Of a DNA stretch of 64,000 nt, positions 8,524 through 17,411 are shown one piece after another. Origin of the DNA: Prolixibacter sp. SD074 (GTDB lineage Bacteria > Bacteroidota > Bacteroidia > Bacteroidales > Prolixibacteraceae); assembly GCF_009617895.1 (NCBI RefSeq), contig NZ_BLAW01000001.1, positions 1,045,001 to 1,109,000 of the forward strand, read 5' to 3'. The stretch's first letter is position 1. Each line of letters begins with the position of its first letter. Under the pieces are notes generated by a model, which did no database searches, had not been told where the DNA came from, and saw nothing but the letters and a program-made list of their open reading frames with translations. Both the position numbers and the translations under genes were made by a program.

Positions 8524-8573
8524 AAAAAAGTGCGTAGCAGTCCATTCTAAAAAATGCCTGCTGCGCCTTTTCA
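8524..8573 (+). terminator. Imperfect hairpin after the DoxX-DsrE pair
   Basis: An A-rich arm ending GCGTAGCAG pairs imperfectly with CTGCTGCGCCTTTT, followed by T-rich sequence. It starts 17 bp after the DsrE stop and fits a rho-independent terminator with a bulged stem. Confidence 0.45.
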
Positions 8574-8720
8574 TTCATTTCAGTAGGTTACTGTTCATTC
8601 TGTTTTTTTTTCTCCTTTTCCCTATCTTCCCGCGCAAAAAGGGCATAATCATGCAACGAAAAGTATATTTTCTGTCAACCTGCGATACCAGCAAACAAAT
8701 CATGTGACCCGGAATTATTT

Positions 8721-10419
8721 AGGGTCTGCTGATTTTCTATGCGCCACACGAGTTCGATATTGGAATGAGCAAAAGGTTTTTGTCAAATAATTCTAATCTC
8801 AGCAGGTTTTTGATGGCCGCTTTTAGTTTTTTAAGTAAGAGCGCAAAAGAACCTTTCCATTTTTCTGCCACTTGCAGCAATTTGGCCAGGTTCATGACAA
8901 AAAGGATCGCATTGACCCATGATTCGGACGTTTCAGGAAGCCTGGCCATGATATTGTTGAGCCCGTATCCTCGTTTGCCTTGTCCAAACTTGCCTTCTAC
9001 GTGGTTTCGTTTGGCTGCTTCTTTTTTGTCACGGTATTTCTGACTGGCAGTTTGGCTGTCATTTTTCGGTGGCCTTCCCAGGGGTTTGCCGTAGATCTTA
9101 ATCCCTTTTTCTTTCAGGTATTTGCGGTTTTCCCTTGTCAGGAAAATCTGGTCGCCAAGGAATACCCGGGGATAGCAACCATAGGTATGTTTAAAATTTT
9201 CTACCTGCATTTTCAAATCCGTGCTTTCATTGTAGGCATCCCAGCTGAACCGGTCTATCCGGCAGAATCCGTTCACCTCACTGATGTTGATTTTCGCTCC
9301 AAATTCGGTTTTCGCTTTGTCTTTTCCCCGGACAATCGGACGCACATGGGGCTGGAAAATGTTCACAATGCGGTTCTCGCATTGATGGGTTCTATTCTCA
9401 TACATCAATTTTTGCTGGCTGTAAACTTTCCGAATGGTTGCCATCAGTTCCCTGTCGCGTTTTTCCAGCAATTCCGACCGACCGGGTTTTAACAATAAGC
9501 TGTCAACTATTTTTAGATCGCGGGAAATGTATTGAAGCTGTCCCCTGATTCCCCGGCGAATCTGCTTCTTTGTCTTCTTTTTCTTCTTTGCAATGTTCAG
9601 GTAATGCTTGCGGGCATTCCTGCGGTAGGTTCTTGGTTTTGTTCCATCTGCCGGGCGAAGGTACAACAGGTCTATGATTCGTTCCAGATTTCCCCTGGAG
9701 GTGTTTAAGAGTTTCAAATCTGTCGGATAGGTGATCTCCTGGTCGGCCACAGTCGCATCTACTTTCAGTGTTCCCCGGTTATCATTCTTTTCGGGCCCGT
9801 CGTTTTTGTCCTTATCCTTGTCCGTTGCCTCTTCCTTTTGTTGCTGTTGTTTTCTTTTAATGCGGGACTGATGTGGTTTAATTTGTTCGGATGATTCGAT
9901 GATTCGTTGGTTGAAAGCTTCAAACTCATCGCCTCCCAATCTTTTGCGGATATCGACAAACAGGCTGGCATCAAAAACCGGTTGGGTGGTAAAACACGGC
10001 AGCCCGCAAAAGTATTGCAGGTAAATGTTTTCCTGTATCATTTCTATGGTACCCCGGTCATCCAGGCCAAGCTTGTGCTTGACTATCAAGGCCGCTATCA
10101 CCGTGCGGATGTTGACACTTTTACGCCCCGAGCCCGCATCGAGCTTCCGGCTATAAACGGCTGCAAGTGAATCCCAGGGAATCAATGCGGCTAATTTCAC
10201 CCATCGGTTCTCCTTGTCCAACCCTTGTTCAAAAGGATGCTTGAACATATTTAAACTTAATTGGCTTTGTGGTGTGTAATCAATCATATCTGCAAGGGTT
10301 TTGAACCCAATTTATACAAAACCATGCATTTACACCAATCATCAGCCTTGAAAATATGAACAAATAAATGTTGATAATCAATGTATTAAATGTATTCTTT
10401 GAGAATATCAGCAGACCCT
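8721..10419 (-). mobile_element. Complete 1699-bp insertion sequence (IS1182/IS5-superfamily type)
   Basis: Ends are 18-bp inverted repeats beginning AGGGTCTGCTGAT at 8721-8738 and 10402-10419 (17 of 18 matching). They are flanked by a 4-bp direct repeat ATTT at 8717-8720 and 10420-10423, the expected target-site duplication. The single transposase gene reads on the minus strand and its stop lies inside the left inverted repeat. Intact ends, duplication and open frame suggest a recent insertion. Confidence 0.9.
8737..10287 (-). CDS. DDE transposase (IS1182-like, DUF772 N-terminal domain)
   Basis: A 516-residue transposase. The N-terminal 120 residues form the DUF772-type domain (FKHPFEQGLDKENRW, then the stretch ending FCGLPCF). 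A lysine/glutamate-rich linker near 145-170 separates it from the catalytic RNase-H fold. Candidate DDE residues are Asp in LKVDATV (about 177), Asp in GDQIFL (about 374) and Glu in VEGKFGQGKRGYG (about 430). Length fits the IS1182 and long IS5-superfamily enzymes. It catalyses cut-and-paste movement of the surrounding element. Confidence 0.9.
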   Translation of the reverse strand: MIDYTPQSQLSLNMFKHPFEQGLDKENRWVKLAALIPWDSLAAVYSRKLDAGSGRKSVNIRTVIAALIVKHKLGLDDRGTIEMIQENIYLQYFCGLPCFTTQPVFDASLFVDIRKRLGGDEFEAFNQRIIESSEQIKPHQSRIKRKQQQQKEEATDKDKDKNDGPEKNDNRGTLKVDATVADQEITYPTDLKLLNTSRGNLERIIDLLYLRPADGTKPRTYRRNARKHYLNIAKKKKKTKKQIRRGIRGQLQYISRDLKIVDSLLLKPGRSELLEKRDRELMATIRKVYSQQKLMYENRTHQCENRIVNIFQPHVRPIVRGKDKAKTEFGAKINISEVNGFCRIDRFSWDAYNESTDLKMQVENFKHTYGCYPRVFLGDQIFLTRENRKYLKEKGIKIYGKPLGRPPKNDSQTASQKYRDKKEAAKRNHVEGKFGQGKRGYGLNNIMARLPETSESWVNAILFVMNLAKLLQVAEKWKGSFALLLKKLKAAIKNLLRLELFDKNLLLIPISNSCGA

Positions 10420-10735
10420 ATTTAAAAAATTAAACGAAAACATATGGGAATTTCGGACGCTGTTTGAGAAAAAGAACTATCGGCTTTTTGCATTTTGGGA
10501 TAAAACAGATAACAAAGAAACACTTGTTTTAGCAACTCACGGAATCATTATGCTTCCTCAACTGCCCCATAGGGCAAAAGTGGGTGGGCAAAAACTAATT
10601 TTTTCCGGCACCAATTCTCAATCAATGGGCAAATATACTCATCCTGTTTTTCAATTTTTCTATCCAGGTTTTAATGTAATTGAATATATAAACGCCCACA
10701 AAGCAAAAACAAGGGTCCCAGCCCGGTGCAATTAA

Positions 10736-10767
10736 ACCACTATCAGTGCCTCCAACCACCGACAGGG
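10736..10767 (+). repeat. Dispersed intergenic repeat, copy 1
   Basis: This stretch, read on the minus strand as CCCTGTCGGTGGTTGGAGGC and onward, resembles the stretch at 22906-22935 (CCCGTCAGTGGTTGGAAACT and onward) at roughly three quarters of positions. Both lie outside genes. The 10424-10833 interval otherwise holds the toxin relic and a terminator, with nothing recognised from 10550 to 10735. Confidence 0.4.
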
Positions 10768-10787
10768 AATGTGGTTTGGCATAAAAA

Positions 10788-10811
10788 AGCCGGTCGAAAA
10801 TTCAACCGGCT
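10788..10811 (-). terminator. Rho-independent terminator for the ROK kinase gene
   Basis: AGCCGGT and ACCGGCT form a stem around GAAAATTC; on the minus strand the hairpin is followed directly by a run of T. It lies 23 bp past the kinase stop. Confidence 0.75.
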
Positions 10812-10833
10812 CCTGTTCTATTTCTGATGATTA

Positions 10834-11937
10834 TCAAGCATCCAGTTTGTCGAGCGCAAAAGCGTAAGCGCCAAGCGAAATAGCACGACTTGCGCCAATA
10901 CGGCTAATTCCGATAGCGAGCATGGGCTCTGGATTATACACGACTGTTTTATCGCTTTGCGGTACCTTAATCTCAGCGGTTTTCTGGTTTAGCAACGTCG
11001 AAAGTCCTTCCTCGGTATCGGCACTCACTACTTTCTGCACTAACCGGGGCATGGTTCCGCCGTTGGGCAAATCCAACGTTCCGTTCATTTCGTCCAGAGC
11101 GGAAGGCATAATCAATTCAGCTGCGCCGGAGAGCCCTCCGCCAATCACAATCAAACCATCAAGCGTAGTAGCCAGTTGTGTCAACACATCGCCCAATGAT
11201 TCGCCAACCGATGCAAAAGCTTTCACCGCTGCTTCGCTATTTCCGGGGCGCATGCCCTTGGCAATTTCGAAAATATCTTTCGGCGTCAGTTCATCGGCAT
11301 TGGTATCGCCGCTGTATTCTCCATAATGACGCTTTACTGCACGAATAGAAACGCCGTCTTCTGCACACCAATTAGGGTTCAGTTTGTTTCGGTAGGCATA
11401 AATCTCGGCTGCCATGGCATTGTCTCCAATGACGAGTTTGCCTTCACGTACCAAGCCGCCACCAAGGCCGGTTCCCAGGGTAATTCCCACCAGGTTATGG
11501 TACCGCTTTGGAGAACCAGCATCTTCCAGGCTTTTGTTTATTTCGGGAAGAAAACCTCCAAGGGCTTCACCATATGCATATAAGTCGCCGTCGTTATTAA
11601 TGTAAACAGGTAAATTGAATTTCTCTTCAAGGAACGGGCCGAGCGCTACGCCGCCACGGTACCCGGGCAAATTCACTAAATCGCCAATGATTCCATTGGG
11701 GTAATCGGCCGGACCGGGAAAAGCAAAACTAATGGCCACCGGCTCCTCCCTGAGTTCGTCCTTCACCCTGGAAAAACCGTCGACCATATTAGTCAGGCTT
11801 TTTTCCAGGTTATCGCCGTTTGAGGGCAATGTAATGGGTTCGACTATATTTTCTCCACCGCGAATCGCTGAAAAAACGAAGTTGGTCCCTCCGGCGTCGA
11901 GTGTCATAGCCACTCGTTTGTCTTCAAATAAGTTCAT
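10834..11937 (-). CDS. ROK-family sugar kinase
   Basis: A 367-residue cytosolic kinase of the ROK family, which phosphorylates hexoses or amino sugars with ATP. It has the phosphate-1 motif LDAGGTNFVF at residues 11-20, GITLGTGLGGG near 150-160 and the adenosine motif VIGGGLSGA near 270. The frame is open 41 codons upstream, but the ATG at 11937 gives the canonical short N-terminus and avoids reading through a likely leader. The classic zinc-binding CxCGxxGC motif of many ROK kinases is absent here. Glucose is a likely but unproven substrate. It stands alone with its own terminator. Confidence 0.85.
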   Translation of the reverse strand: MNLFEDKRVAMTLDAGGTNFVFSAIRGGENIVEPITLPSNGDNLEKSLTNMVDGFSRVKDELREEPVAISFAFPGPADYPNGIIGDLVNLPGYRGGVALGPFLEEKFNLPVYINNDGDLYAYGEALGGFLPEINKSLEDAGSPKRYHNLVGITLGTGLGGGLVREGKLVIGDNAMAAEIYAYRNKLNPNWCAEDGVSIRAVKRHYGEYSGDTNADELTPKDIFEIAKGMRPGNSEAAVKAFASVGESLGDVLTQLATTLDGLIVIGGGLSGAAELIMPSALDEMNGTLDLPNGGTMPRLVQKVVSADTEEGLSTLLNQKTAEIKVPQSDKTVVYNPEPMLAIGISRIGASRAISLGAYAFALDKLDA

Positions 11938-12077
11938 TGGATAACCGTGTTTGTGAATTTCGAAGGTTGAAAATACAAAATTCCCTTTAAAACGTGTCCG
12001 ATTTCCTGCGTTTTGGAAAGTATCTAAACAAAAAGCCCGGACAAATTCCGGGCTTCTCATGAAATATGTATTATTTC

Positions 12078-12740
12078 TTACATTTTCATGCCTTCGTCAA
12101 TCAAATTTTTCAACTGTTTTGCCTGCGGATCAGCCGGGTCGAGTTTCAGGGCTTTATTGACAAAAGGCAGGGCAGCTTTAAAATCAACTTTTGCCTTGGC
12201 AACCTGTGCCTTGTACTTGTCGTCGGTTGTTTTGTACTTGCCGGCTTTTACATCATTGGCAGCAGACTGCAGGGTAGCAGCACCTTTTTTGTAGTGAGTA
12301 TTTCCTTCTTTCAGGTAATAAACGCCCAAAAATGATTTAATTTTTTTGCTATTCGGGTATTTTGTGAGACCGGTTTCAAGCGTTTCTTCAAATTTTTGCA
12401 TGTTATTCAAATGCCGGTACGAATTGGCAATGTACAAATAAGCATACTCAGCTTTGTAGCTAGCGTCAGCCGCTATGGTGAAATACTTAATGGCTTGATT
12501 CCACTTTTTAATTTTGTAAGCAGAATACCCAGTGTTGTAAATCATCACATAATCCGGATCCTGGTCGCCCCAGTTCGCAATAGCTTTTTCGAAATTGGTC
12601 AACGCTTTTGCATAGTCCTTTGAACGCAAAGCTTCGTTTCCTGCATTCTTCGATGCGATTGCACCCTGCTTTTGGTCCTGTGCAAAAGAGGTTCCCAAAA
12701 ATCCTACGGTTAAAATTAAAACAGCGATCAGTTTCTTCAT
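12078..12740 (-). CDS. Exported TPR-repeat protein
   Basis: A 220-residue protein with a signal peptide (MKKLIAVLILTVGFLGTSFAQ) and about four tetratricopeptide repeats. Examples are NEALRSKDYAKALTNFEKAI (residues 34-53) and a unit in which AYKIKKWNQAIKYF is recognisable. TPR arrays mediate protein-protein contacts, so this is probably a periplasmic scaffold. Residues after 150 are lysine- and alanine-rich. The partner is unknown. It lies 140 bp upstream of the ROK gene in the direction of transcription and may be separately transcribed. Confidence 0.8.
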   Translation of the reverse strand: MKKLIAVLILTVGFLGTSFAQDQKQGAIASKNAGNEALRSKDYAKALTNFEKAIANWGDQDPDYVMIYNTGYSAYKIKKWNQAIKYFTIAADASYKAEYAYLYIANSYRHLNNMQKFEETLETGLTKYPNSKKIKSFLGVYYLKEGNTHYKKGAATLQSAANDVKAGKYKTTDDKYKAQVAKAKVDFKAALPFVNKALKLDPADPQAKQLKNLIDEGMKM

Positions 12741-12963
12741 TGTTGCTCCTATTTTAAATTGTCTATCAATATTTATGTTTATTATATGCTATTATCAAGC
12801 TCAAAAATAATGATTTTAAAAAAATATGAAAGTAGTTACATGTATATTTTTCATCACTGCCTCATACAACCGAGCGTTGAATATAGTAGTATCTACTCAT
12901 AAATCTTATGCTTTTAACGGAAATTCCCAATAAAATAAGAGGGGCATAACCATAAAATGATTA

Positions 12964-13239
12964 TCAGGGGTTGTACTGCTCCTTATGGTAAAATTTTAAA
13001 ATATTCTGAATCATATCGATATAACCTTTTGCATTTTTGTTTTCCGGTTCAACTGAAGTAACTGAGTTGAAGCAATTCAGGGCATTTCCCCATTGCTGCA
13101 TCTTGTAGTAACTCATCCCCAGGAGCATATTGGCTTCCGGATCAGGTTCATTTATTTCACCATTATTCAATAGTGAAAATACTTCATCCACATCTCCCCG
13201 TTCATATGCTTCTTTGGCTTTTGTCAAATTCTCATTCAT
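12964..13239 (-). CDS. Small cytosolic TPR protein
   Basis: A 91-residue protein without signal peptide holding two tetratricopeptide-like helix pairs (LTKAKEAYERGDVDEVFSLL and MSYYKMQQWGNALNCF). It follows the relA/spoT-like gene on the same strand with a gap of about 105 bp, and precedes the exported TPR protein. Function unknown; it is probably an adaptor. The short length is typical of stand-alone Bacteroidota TPR proteins. Confidence 0.7.
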   Translation of the reverse strand: MNENLTKAKEAYERGDVDEVFSLLNNGEINEPDPEANMLLGMSYYKMQQWGNALNCFNSVTSVEPENKNAKGYIDMIQNILKFYHKEQYNP

Positions 13240-13344
13240 ATTTTGAACTTCCCCTTTTTTCAGTTTTATCAGTCTTGTTTGTTTTTAACAGTAATAATTA
13301 TTACGAAAACTGTGCCACGTTTTCTTAAGCCTCTTATTGCTTGC

Positions 13345-15552
13345 CTACCTCGTTTTAATGTTGTCTGCACGTCCAACAGACAGAACACCACGTACATTGC
13401 GTAATTTCTTAATCAGAAAGTCGAGGTGTTCCAAATCGTTTACATAGACACGCAGCGTCCCTTCAAAGTTGCCGTTTTCCGAGTTAACCGAGATTGAACG
13501 CATTTGCACCCCAACATCTTTGGAAACGATATGGGAGATATCGCTGACGAGTCCCATCTCGTCCGTTCCGGAAATGTGAATTGTTGTCTGAAAGGAATTC
13601 CGTTCCCCGGTATCCTTCCAACGAGCTTTAATGACCCGGTATGGATAGCGTTCGAACATCTGGGGCGCATTCGGGCAATTCATCCGGTGAATTTTTATTC
13701 CTTCCCTAATGGTGACAAACCCGAAAATATCGTCTCCGAAAATCGGATTACAACACTGGGCCAGTTTATAATTGATGTTCCGGATATCATTATCAATCAC
13801 CAAAAAATCACCTCCCGTATCGAAAGTCAAATCCTTCAGATTGGAAGCCGGCAAAATTTCCGACAATTTATCTTTGACCGTTTCTTCTTCCTTACCGCCG
13901 GAAAGCACTTCCTTTATCTCCAATGGGTCAATCTTTCCGATGGCAATATTGTAATACAAATCGGCAGCCAACTTCAGTCGGTAATGCTTCAGTAAGTCGC
14001 GGATAACCTGGTCATTGTAGGCAATTTTCCAGTTTTTCAGCTTGCGCAGAAGCATTTCTTTACCATTATCAGCTTGCTTTTTTTGTTCCTCGTTTAAACT
14101 CGATTTAATGTGTGATTTTGCCTTTGAAGTCACCACAAATTCGAGCCAATCGAGTTTTGGTTTCTGATTATTGGAGGTTGCTACCGAAATATGATCCCCA
14201 TTCTTCAGCTTGTGCTTCAGCGTGACCATCCGGTCGTTCACTTTACCACCCGTACAATGATCGCCGATTGCTGAATGTATCTCGTAGGCAAAATCCAACA
14301 AGGTTGAACCGGCAGGCAACTTCTTCAAATCACCTTTCGGTGTGAAAACGAAAATCTCATCTTCATATATATTGACCTTAAACTCTTCGATGAAATCCAC
14401 TGGATTCATTTCAGGATTCTCCAGAATTTCGCGAATATTTTTCAGCCAGCCATCCAATTCCGACGAGCCCTTTCCGCCTTTGTAGCGCCAGTGGGCAGCC
14501 AGGCCGTTTTCTGCCACATTATCCATCCTGTGTGTGCGGATCTGAACTTCCACCCAACGCTTTCCTGGTCCCAGCACCGTTGTGTGAAGTGATTCATAGC
14601 CGTTTGACTTGGGAATGGTAATCCAGTCACGCAAACGTTCAGGGTTCGATTGGTACTCTTCGGTGACAACCGAAAAAGCCTGCCAGCAATCCGATTTTTC
14701 GTCATCCGGCTTCGAATTTAAAATGATACGGATGGCAAACAGGTCGAACACTTCATCGAAATCGACTCCCTTTTTCTTCATCTTGTTCCAGATAGAGAAA
14801 ATCGATTTGGTCCGGGCCTTCATCTCAAAGTCAAAGCCTCGCTTTTTCAGCTTTACTTCAACAGGTTTTACGAATTCCGAAACAAAGTTTTTGCGTTGCC
14901 CATCCGTCTCTTTAAGTTTATCAACAATATGCCGATAGTCTTTCGGATGCAAATACTTCAAAGAAAGATCCTGCAACTCGGAATTAATTTTATATAGCCC
15001 CAGGCGGTGGGCCAGCGGGGCATACAAATGCATCGTCTCATGCACATGCTTTTTGTGTTCGGTATGTGGAAACCGATCGAGCGTACGCATATCCTGAAGT
15101 TTGTCGGCAATTTTAATCAAAATAACCCGCACATCGCCCGACAGTACCAGCATCAGCCTTCTGAAATTTTCGCTTTGCAGCGCCAGGTTATCTGTGTTGA
15201 TGGCATTAATCTTGATTAAGCCGTCAAGAATCTCACAAACTGCTTTGCCAAAAAGTTTCTCGATTTCTTGCTTACCCTTGATTTCTTCCTCTTCGGTATA
15301 AACATTGTGCATCAACGCTGAAATGACCGAATCGGACGCTAAACCAATTTCATTAGCCGCCAACTGAGCTACAGCGATGGAATGCAAAATCACAGGATCG
15401 CCATTTGACCAGGTTTTATCACCAATCTTTTCCCTGGCCAGCTCAAAAGCATTATGTACATGCACCAACTCCTGATCACTGAAATTGCGTGAGCAGGCAG
15501 CAATCAGTTTATTATATTCTTCTGAAATACTTTCCTTAAAACGCTCTGTCAC
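13345..15552 (-). CDS. RelA/SpoT homologue with degenerate hydrolase site
   Basis: A 735-residue long RSH protein that would make (p)ppGpp from ATP and GTP/GDP. Order of domains: HD hydrolase-like (about 20-180), synthetase (about 220-370, with WNKMKKKG, DLFAIRII and VEVQIRT), TGS (about 385-450), helical and CC motif (ending NYKLAQCCNP near 615) and ACT (about 660-735). In the HD region His57 is kept, but the HDxxED motif reads HNVYTE (His82, Asn83), so hydrolysis is probably lost and the enzyme RelA-like. The frame is open to 15663 with no good start there; the GTG at 15552 gives a normal N-terminus. Confidence 0.88.
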   Translation of the reverse strand: MTERFKESISEEYNKLIAACSRNFSDQELVHVHNAFELAREKIGDKTWSNGDPVILHSIAVAQLAANEIGLASDSVISALMHNVYTEEEEIKGKQEIEKLFGKAVCEILDGLIKINAINTDNLALQSENFRRLMLVLSGDVRVILIKIADKLQDMRTLDRFPHTEHKKHVHETMHLYAPLAHRLGLYKINSELQDLSLKYLHPKDYRHIVDKLKETDGQRKNFVSEFVKPVEVKLKKRGFDFEMKARTKSIFSIWNKMKKKGVDFDEVFDLFAIRIILNSKPDDEKSDCWQAFSVVTEEYQSNPERLRDWITIPKSNGYESLHTTVLGPGKRWVEVQIRTHRMDNVAENGLAAHWRYKGGKGSSELDGWLKNIREILENPEMNPVDFIEEFKVNIYEDEIFVFTPKGDLKKLPAGSTLLDFAYEIHSAIGDHCTGGKVNDRMVTLKHKLKNGDHISVATSNNQKPKLDWLEFVVTSKAKSHIKSSLNEEQKKQADNGKEMLLRKLKNWKIAYNDQVIRDLLKHYRLKLAADLYYNIAIGKIDPLEIKEVLSGGKEEETVKDKLSEILPASNLKDLTFDTGGDFLVIDNDIRNINYKLAQCCNPIFGDDIFGFVTIREGIKIHRMNCPNAPQMFERYPYRVIKARWKDTGERNSFQTTIHISGTDEMGLVSDISHIVSKDVGVQMRSISVNSENGNFEGTLRVYVNDLEHLDFLIKKLRNVRGVLSVGRADNIKTR

Positions 15553-15822
15553 TACTATCGATTTACAAGATCCGTCACTGCATAAAATTAGCAAATATGA
15601 GAGGAGATTGAAACAGATCGATGCGCCAGTGCTTGTTGGGAAAAAACTAAACCGCGGAGCCACATACTGGTTGAAGACTGCAAATATCCTTCATCTTTCC
15701 TAACAAAAGTACGCCGCAAAGAATCCAAATTTTGTGTTTTATTTTTTGATAAATTAACGTAACTTTTAGAACTAATTGACCGATTATTGAAATTAATCTC
15801 TTATAACCTAAATATGTATTCC

Positions 15823-17094
15823 ATGAAGAAAACTTTATTCTCCCTCTTAAGGGTATTTATTTTGATGAGCATCGTGTTGCTCTTCAATAAATGTACCAAC
15901 GATTACCATATATCAGGGGATAGTCCTGTAAAAGAGAACATACCTCAGTCTGATGCATCCGGATACCTGACGGCAGTCAATGAAGTTGTTCATTTACGGC
16001 CTTTCGATGATCAAACAAAATCCGCGAGTCTTGCCCAGGTAGAAAACCTTACTCTTGTTCATAAAGCAAATGTTAGTGCCCCAGAGAACGATAACCCCTT
16101 GAGTGCTTCTTGTCTTTATATAAAGGATAATCAGTCAGTTATTGGTTATAACGTTCGGGGAGCTGATTTTGGCGGCGCATTCCAGATTATCAAGTTCAAA
16201 GAGGAAAGTGAGCTGGTGGAAACCGTTGTTACAGGTTTGCCGGTCGATGTAAATGATATTCTGCTAAAAGACAACATTGTTTACATGGCTTGTTCCGATT
16301 CCCAAACGGGTGCAGCCCTTTATACATACAATTTGACCACTTCGGAATTTACACGTGCTTCTATCCTTTCGAAATTACTGGAAGGACAAACGGTTTCTTC
16401 GGCCAATGGGCTGGTGTTATCGGGGACGCAAGCGATGCTTTCTGCCGGAAATACCAACGGTGGTTTATTCTGGTTGTCTCAAGCAACCGAAGGTTATGAT
16501 GGCCTCAATTACTACGGCGCTCCTTCGGCCAGTTCAATTGCTATAGGTCCTGATGGAAACCATCTGGCACTTTTAGTAGGAGGTAACGAAGGTGAAAAAG
16601 CGAGTCTTGTTTTAACAGGAACTGACGGCACGTATGAGAAAACCATTACCCTGTCGGATGAGCCAATAACCCACCAAAATGTTGCTATTGAAGATATGTA
16701 CAGTGGCAAGACGAAGGTTCGCTTTATTACAGATAACCTGGCAATTGCGACATTGGGTAGCCAGGGAGCGGTTGTGGTCAATCTTACCACCGAGGAAATC
16801 AAGTCTTCGCCATCTTCCATGCTGCATTCCGGAAATACCAACAGCTTTGCCTTCGACGACAAATTTGTTTATTACGGAAATGGTGCCGATGGATTATACC
16901 TGGCTACATTCGATACTGAAACACCGGAAAATATGGTTACCCCCCGGTGGGTTTGGGATACACAATCCAGTGCTCCTCCGGGATCAGTCAACGATGTAGC
17001 ATCCGATGGTTCAAAGTGGGTAGTGGTCGCCAAAGGGCTCGACGGCGTGCACATTCTGAAATTTGTCGAAGACGGATGTGGTTGCAGTTTTTAA
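15823..17094 (+). CDS. Exported beta-propeller-like protein, unknown function
   Basis: A 423-residue protein with a hydrophobic export signal (residues 1-22) ending LFNKC, which could be a weak lipobox (Lys before Cys is unusual). The body has repeated beta-strand patterns such as LVHKANVSAP, SVIGYNVRG and VVVNLTTEEI, spaced like beta-propeller blades, and ends in the cysteine-rich tail GCGCSF. An upstream ATG at 15814 is also possible. Probably a surface or periplasmic lipoprotein. It is a single-gene unit with a terminator 70 bp after the stop. No enzymatic residues recognised. Confidence 0.7.
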   Translation: MKKTLFSLLRVFILMSIVLLFNKCTNDYHISGDSPVKENIPQSDASGYLTAVNEVVHLRPFDDQTKSASLAQVENLTLVHKANVSAPENDNPLSASCLYIKDNQSVIGYNVRGADFGGAFQIIKFKEESELVETVVTGLPVDVNDILLKDNIVYMACSDSQTGAALYTYNLTTSEFTRASILSKLLEGQTVSSANGLVLSGTQAMLSAGNTNGGLFWLSQATEGYDGLNYYGAPSASSIAIGPDGNHLALLVGGNEGEKASLVLTGTDGTYEKTITLSDEPITHQNVAIEDMYSGKTKVRFITDNLAIATLGSQGAVVVNLTTEEIKSSPSSMLHSGNTNSFAFDDKFVYYGNGADGLYLATFDTETPENMVTPRWVWDTQSSAPPGSVNDVASDGSKWVVVAKGLDGVHILKFVEDGCGCSF

Positions 17095-17141
17095 CTTGTC
17101 AGCCAACGCACTTTCTTCCAAATCGTAAAATATAAATTGCA

Positions 17142-17411
17142 TTAAGCAATAACTAACTCAGCAAAGAACTCAGGCCGGTGAAAATCCGGCTTGAGTTTTT
17201 TTATGGGGGCCCAACTGACGAAATGAGGAACCAAGGTCTTATCGCCGCATTTGTAAAAATTGCCGCGAAAGCTCTTTCCTCGTTGCAGTCCAAGTATTGA
17301 AAAAGGAATTTCAACGGTGAGATCCCAGTCCGATAGAACATTATCAGGCGGTAATGTATCCGGGTGTAAACGGGCGTTGCGCCTAGTCAGTGCCAACTCT
17401 TCCGGCTTTAA
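17142..17411 (-). pseudogene. C-terminal fragment of a CBM9-like domain protein
   Basis: The frame continues directly behind the tryptophanase stop (same frame, no ATG). It encodes about 90 residues ending a carbohydrate-binding family 9-like domain: WDLTVEIPFSIL, FRGNFYKCGDK, PHFVSWAPI and PDFHRPEFF. Full-length members have roughly 200 or more residues, so the N-terminal half is missing. It looks like a remnant left when the tryptophanase region joined this site. Its stop overlaps the terminator arm at 17167. An in-frame TTG at 17396 could in theory start a truncated peptide. Confidence 0.6.
17167..17202 (+). terminator. Rho-independent terminator of the beta-propeller gene
   Basis: AACTCAGGCCGG pairs with CCGGCTTGAGTT across a short TGAAAAT loop and is followed by seven T on the plus strand. 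The stem is also usable on the minus strand. Confidence 0.8.

Larger units (their letters stand above)
8651..10549 (+). pseudogene. HigB/RelE-like toxin gene relic split by an insertion sequence
   Basis: Removing the element at 8721-10419 and one ATTT copy joins codons 8712-8720 to 10424 in frame. The joined text reads ELFKKLNENIWEFR, then FEKKNYRLFAFWDK and ATHGII, matching the core of HigB/Gp49-type toxins (IWE-R and YR-F-F motifs). The N-terminus at 8651 (MQRKVYFL) also looks family-like, but a stop or frame change falls between it and the core, and the C-terminal TP-x-EI region is replaced by unrelated sequence after 10549. The toxin was therefore already damaged or has decayed since. No antitoxin gene follows. 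Confidence 0.55.

Noticed and set aside
8980-9492. 170-residue plus-strand frame inside the first insertion sequence
   Set aside because: Antisense of the transposase; no second gene is expected in this IS type.
12066-12335. 89-residue plus-strand frame at the TPR gene
   Set aside because: Antisense shadow of the exported TPR protein, with hydrophobic content explained by its lysine codons.
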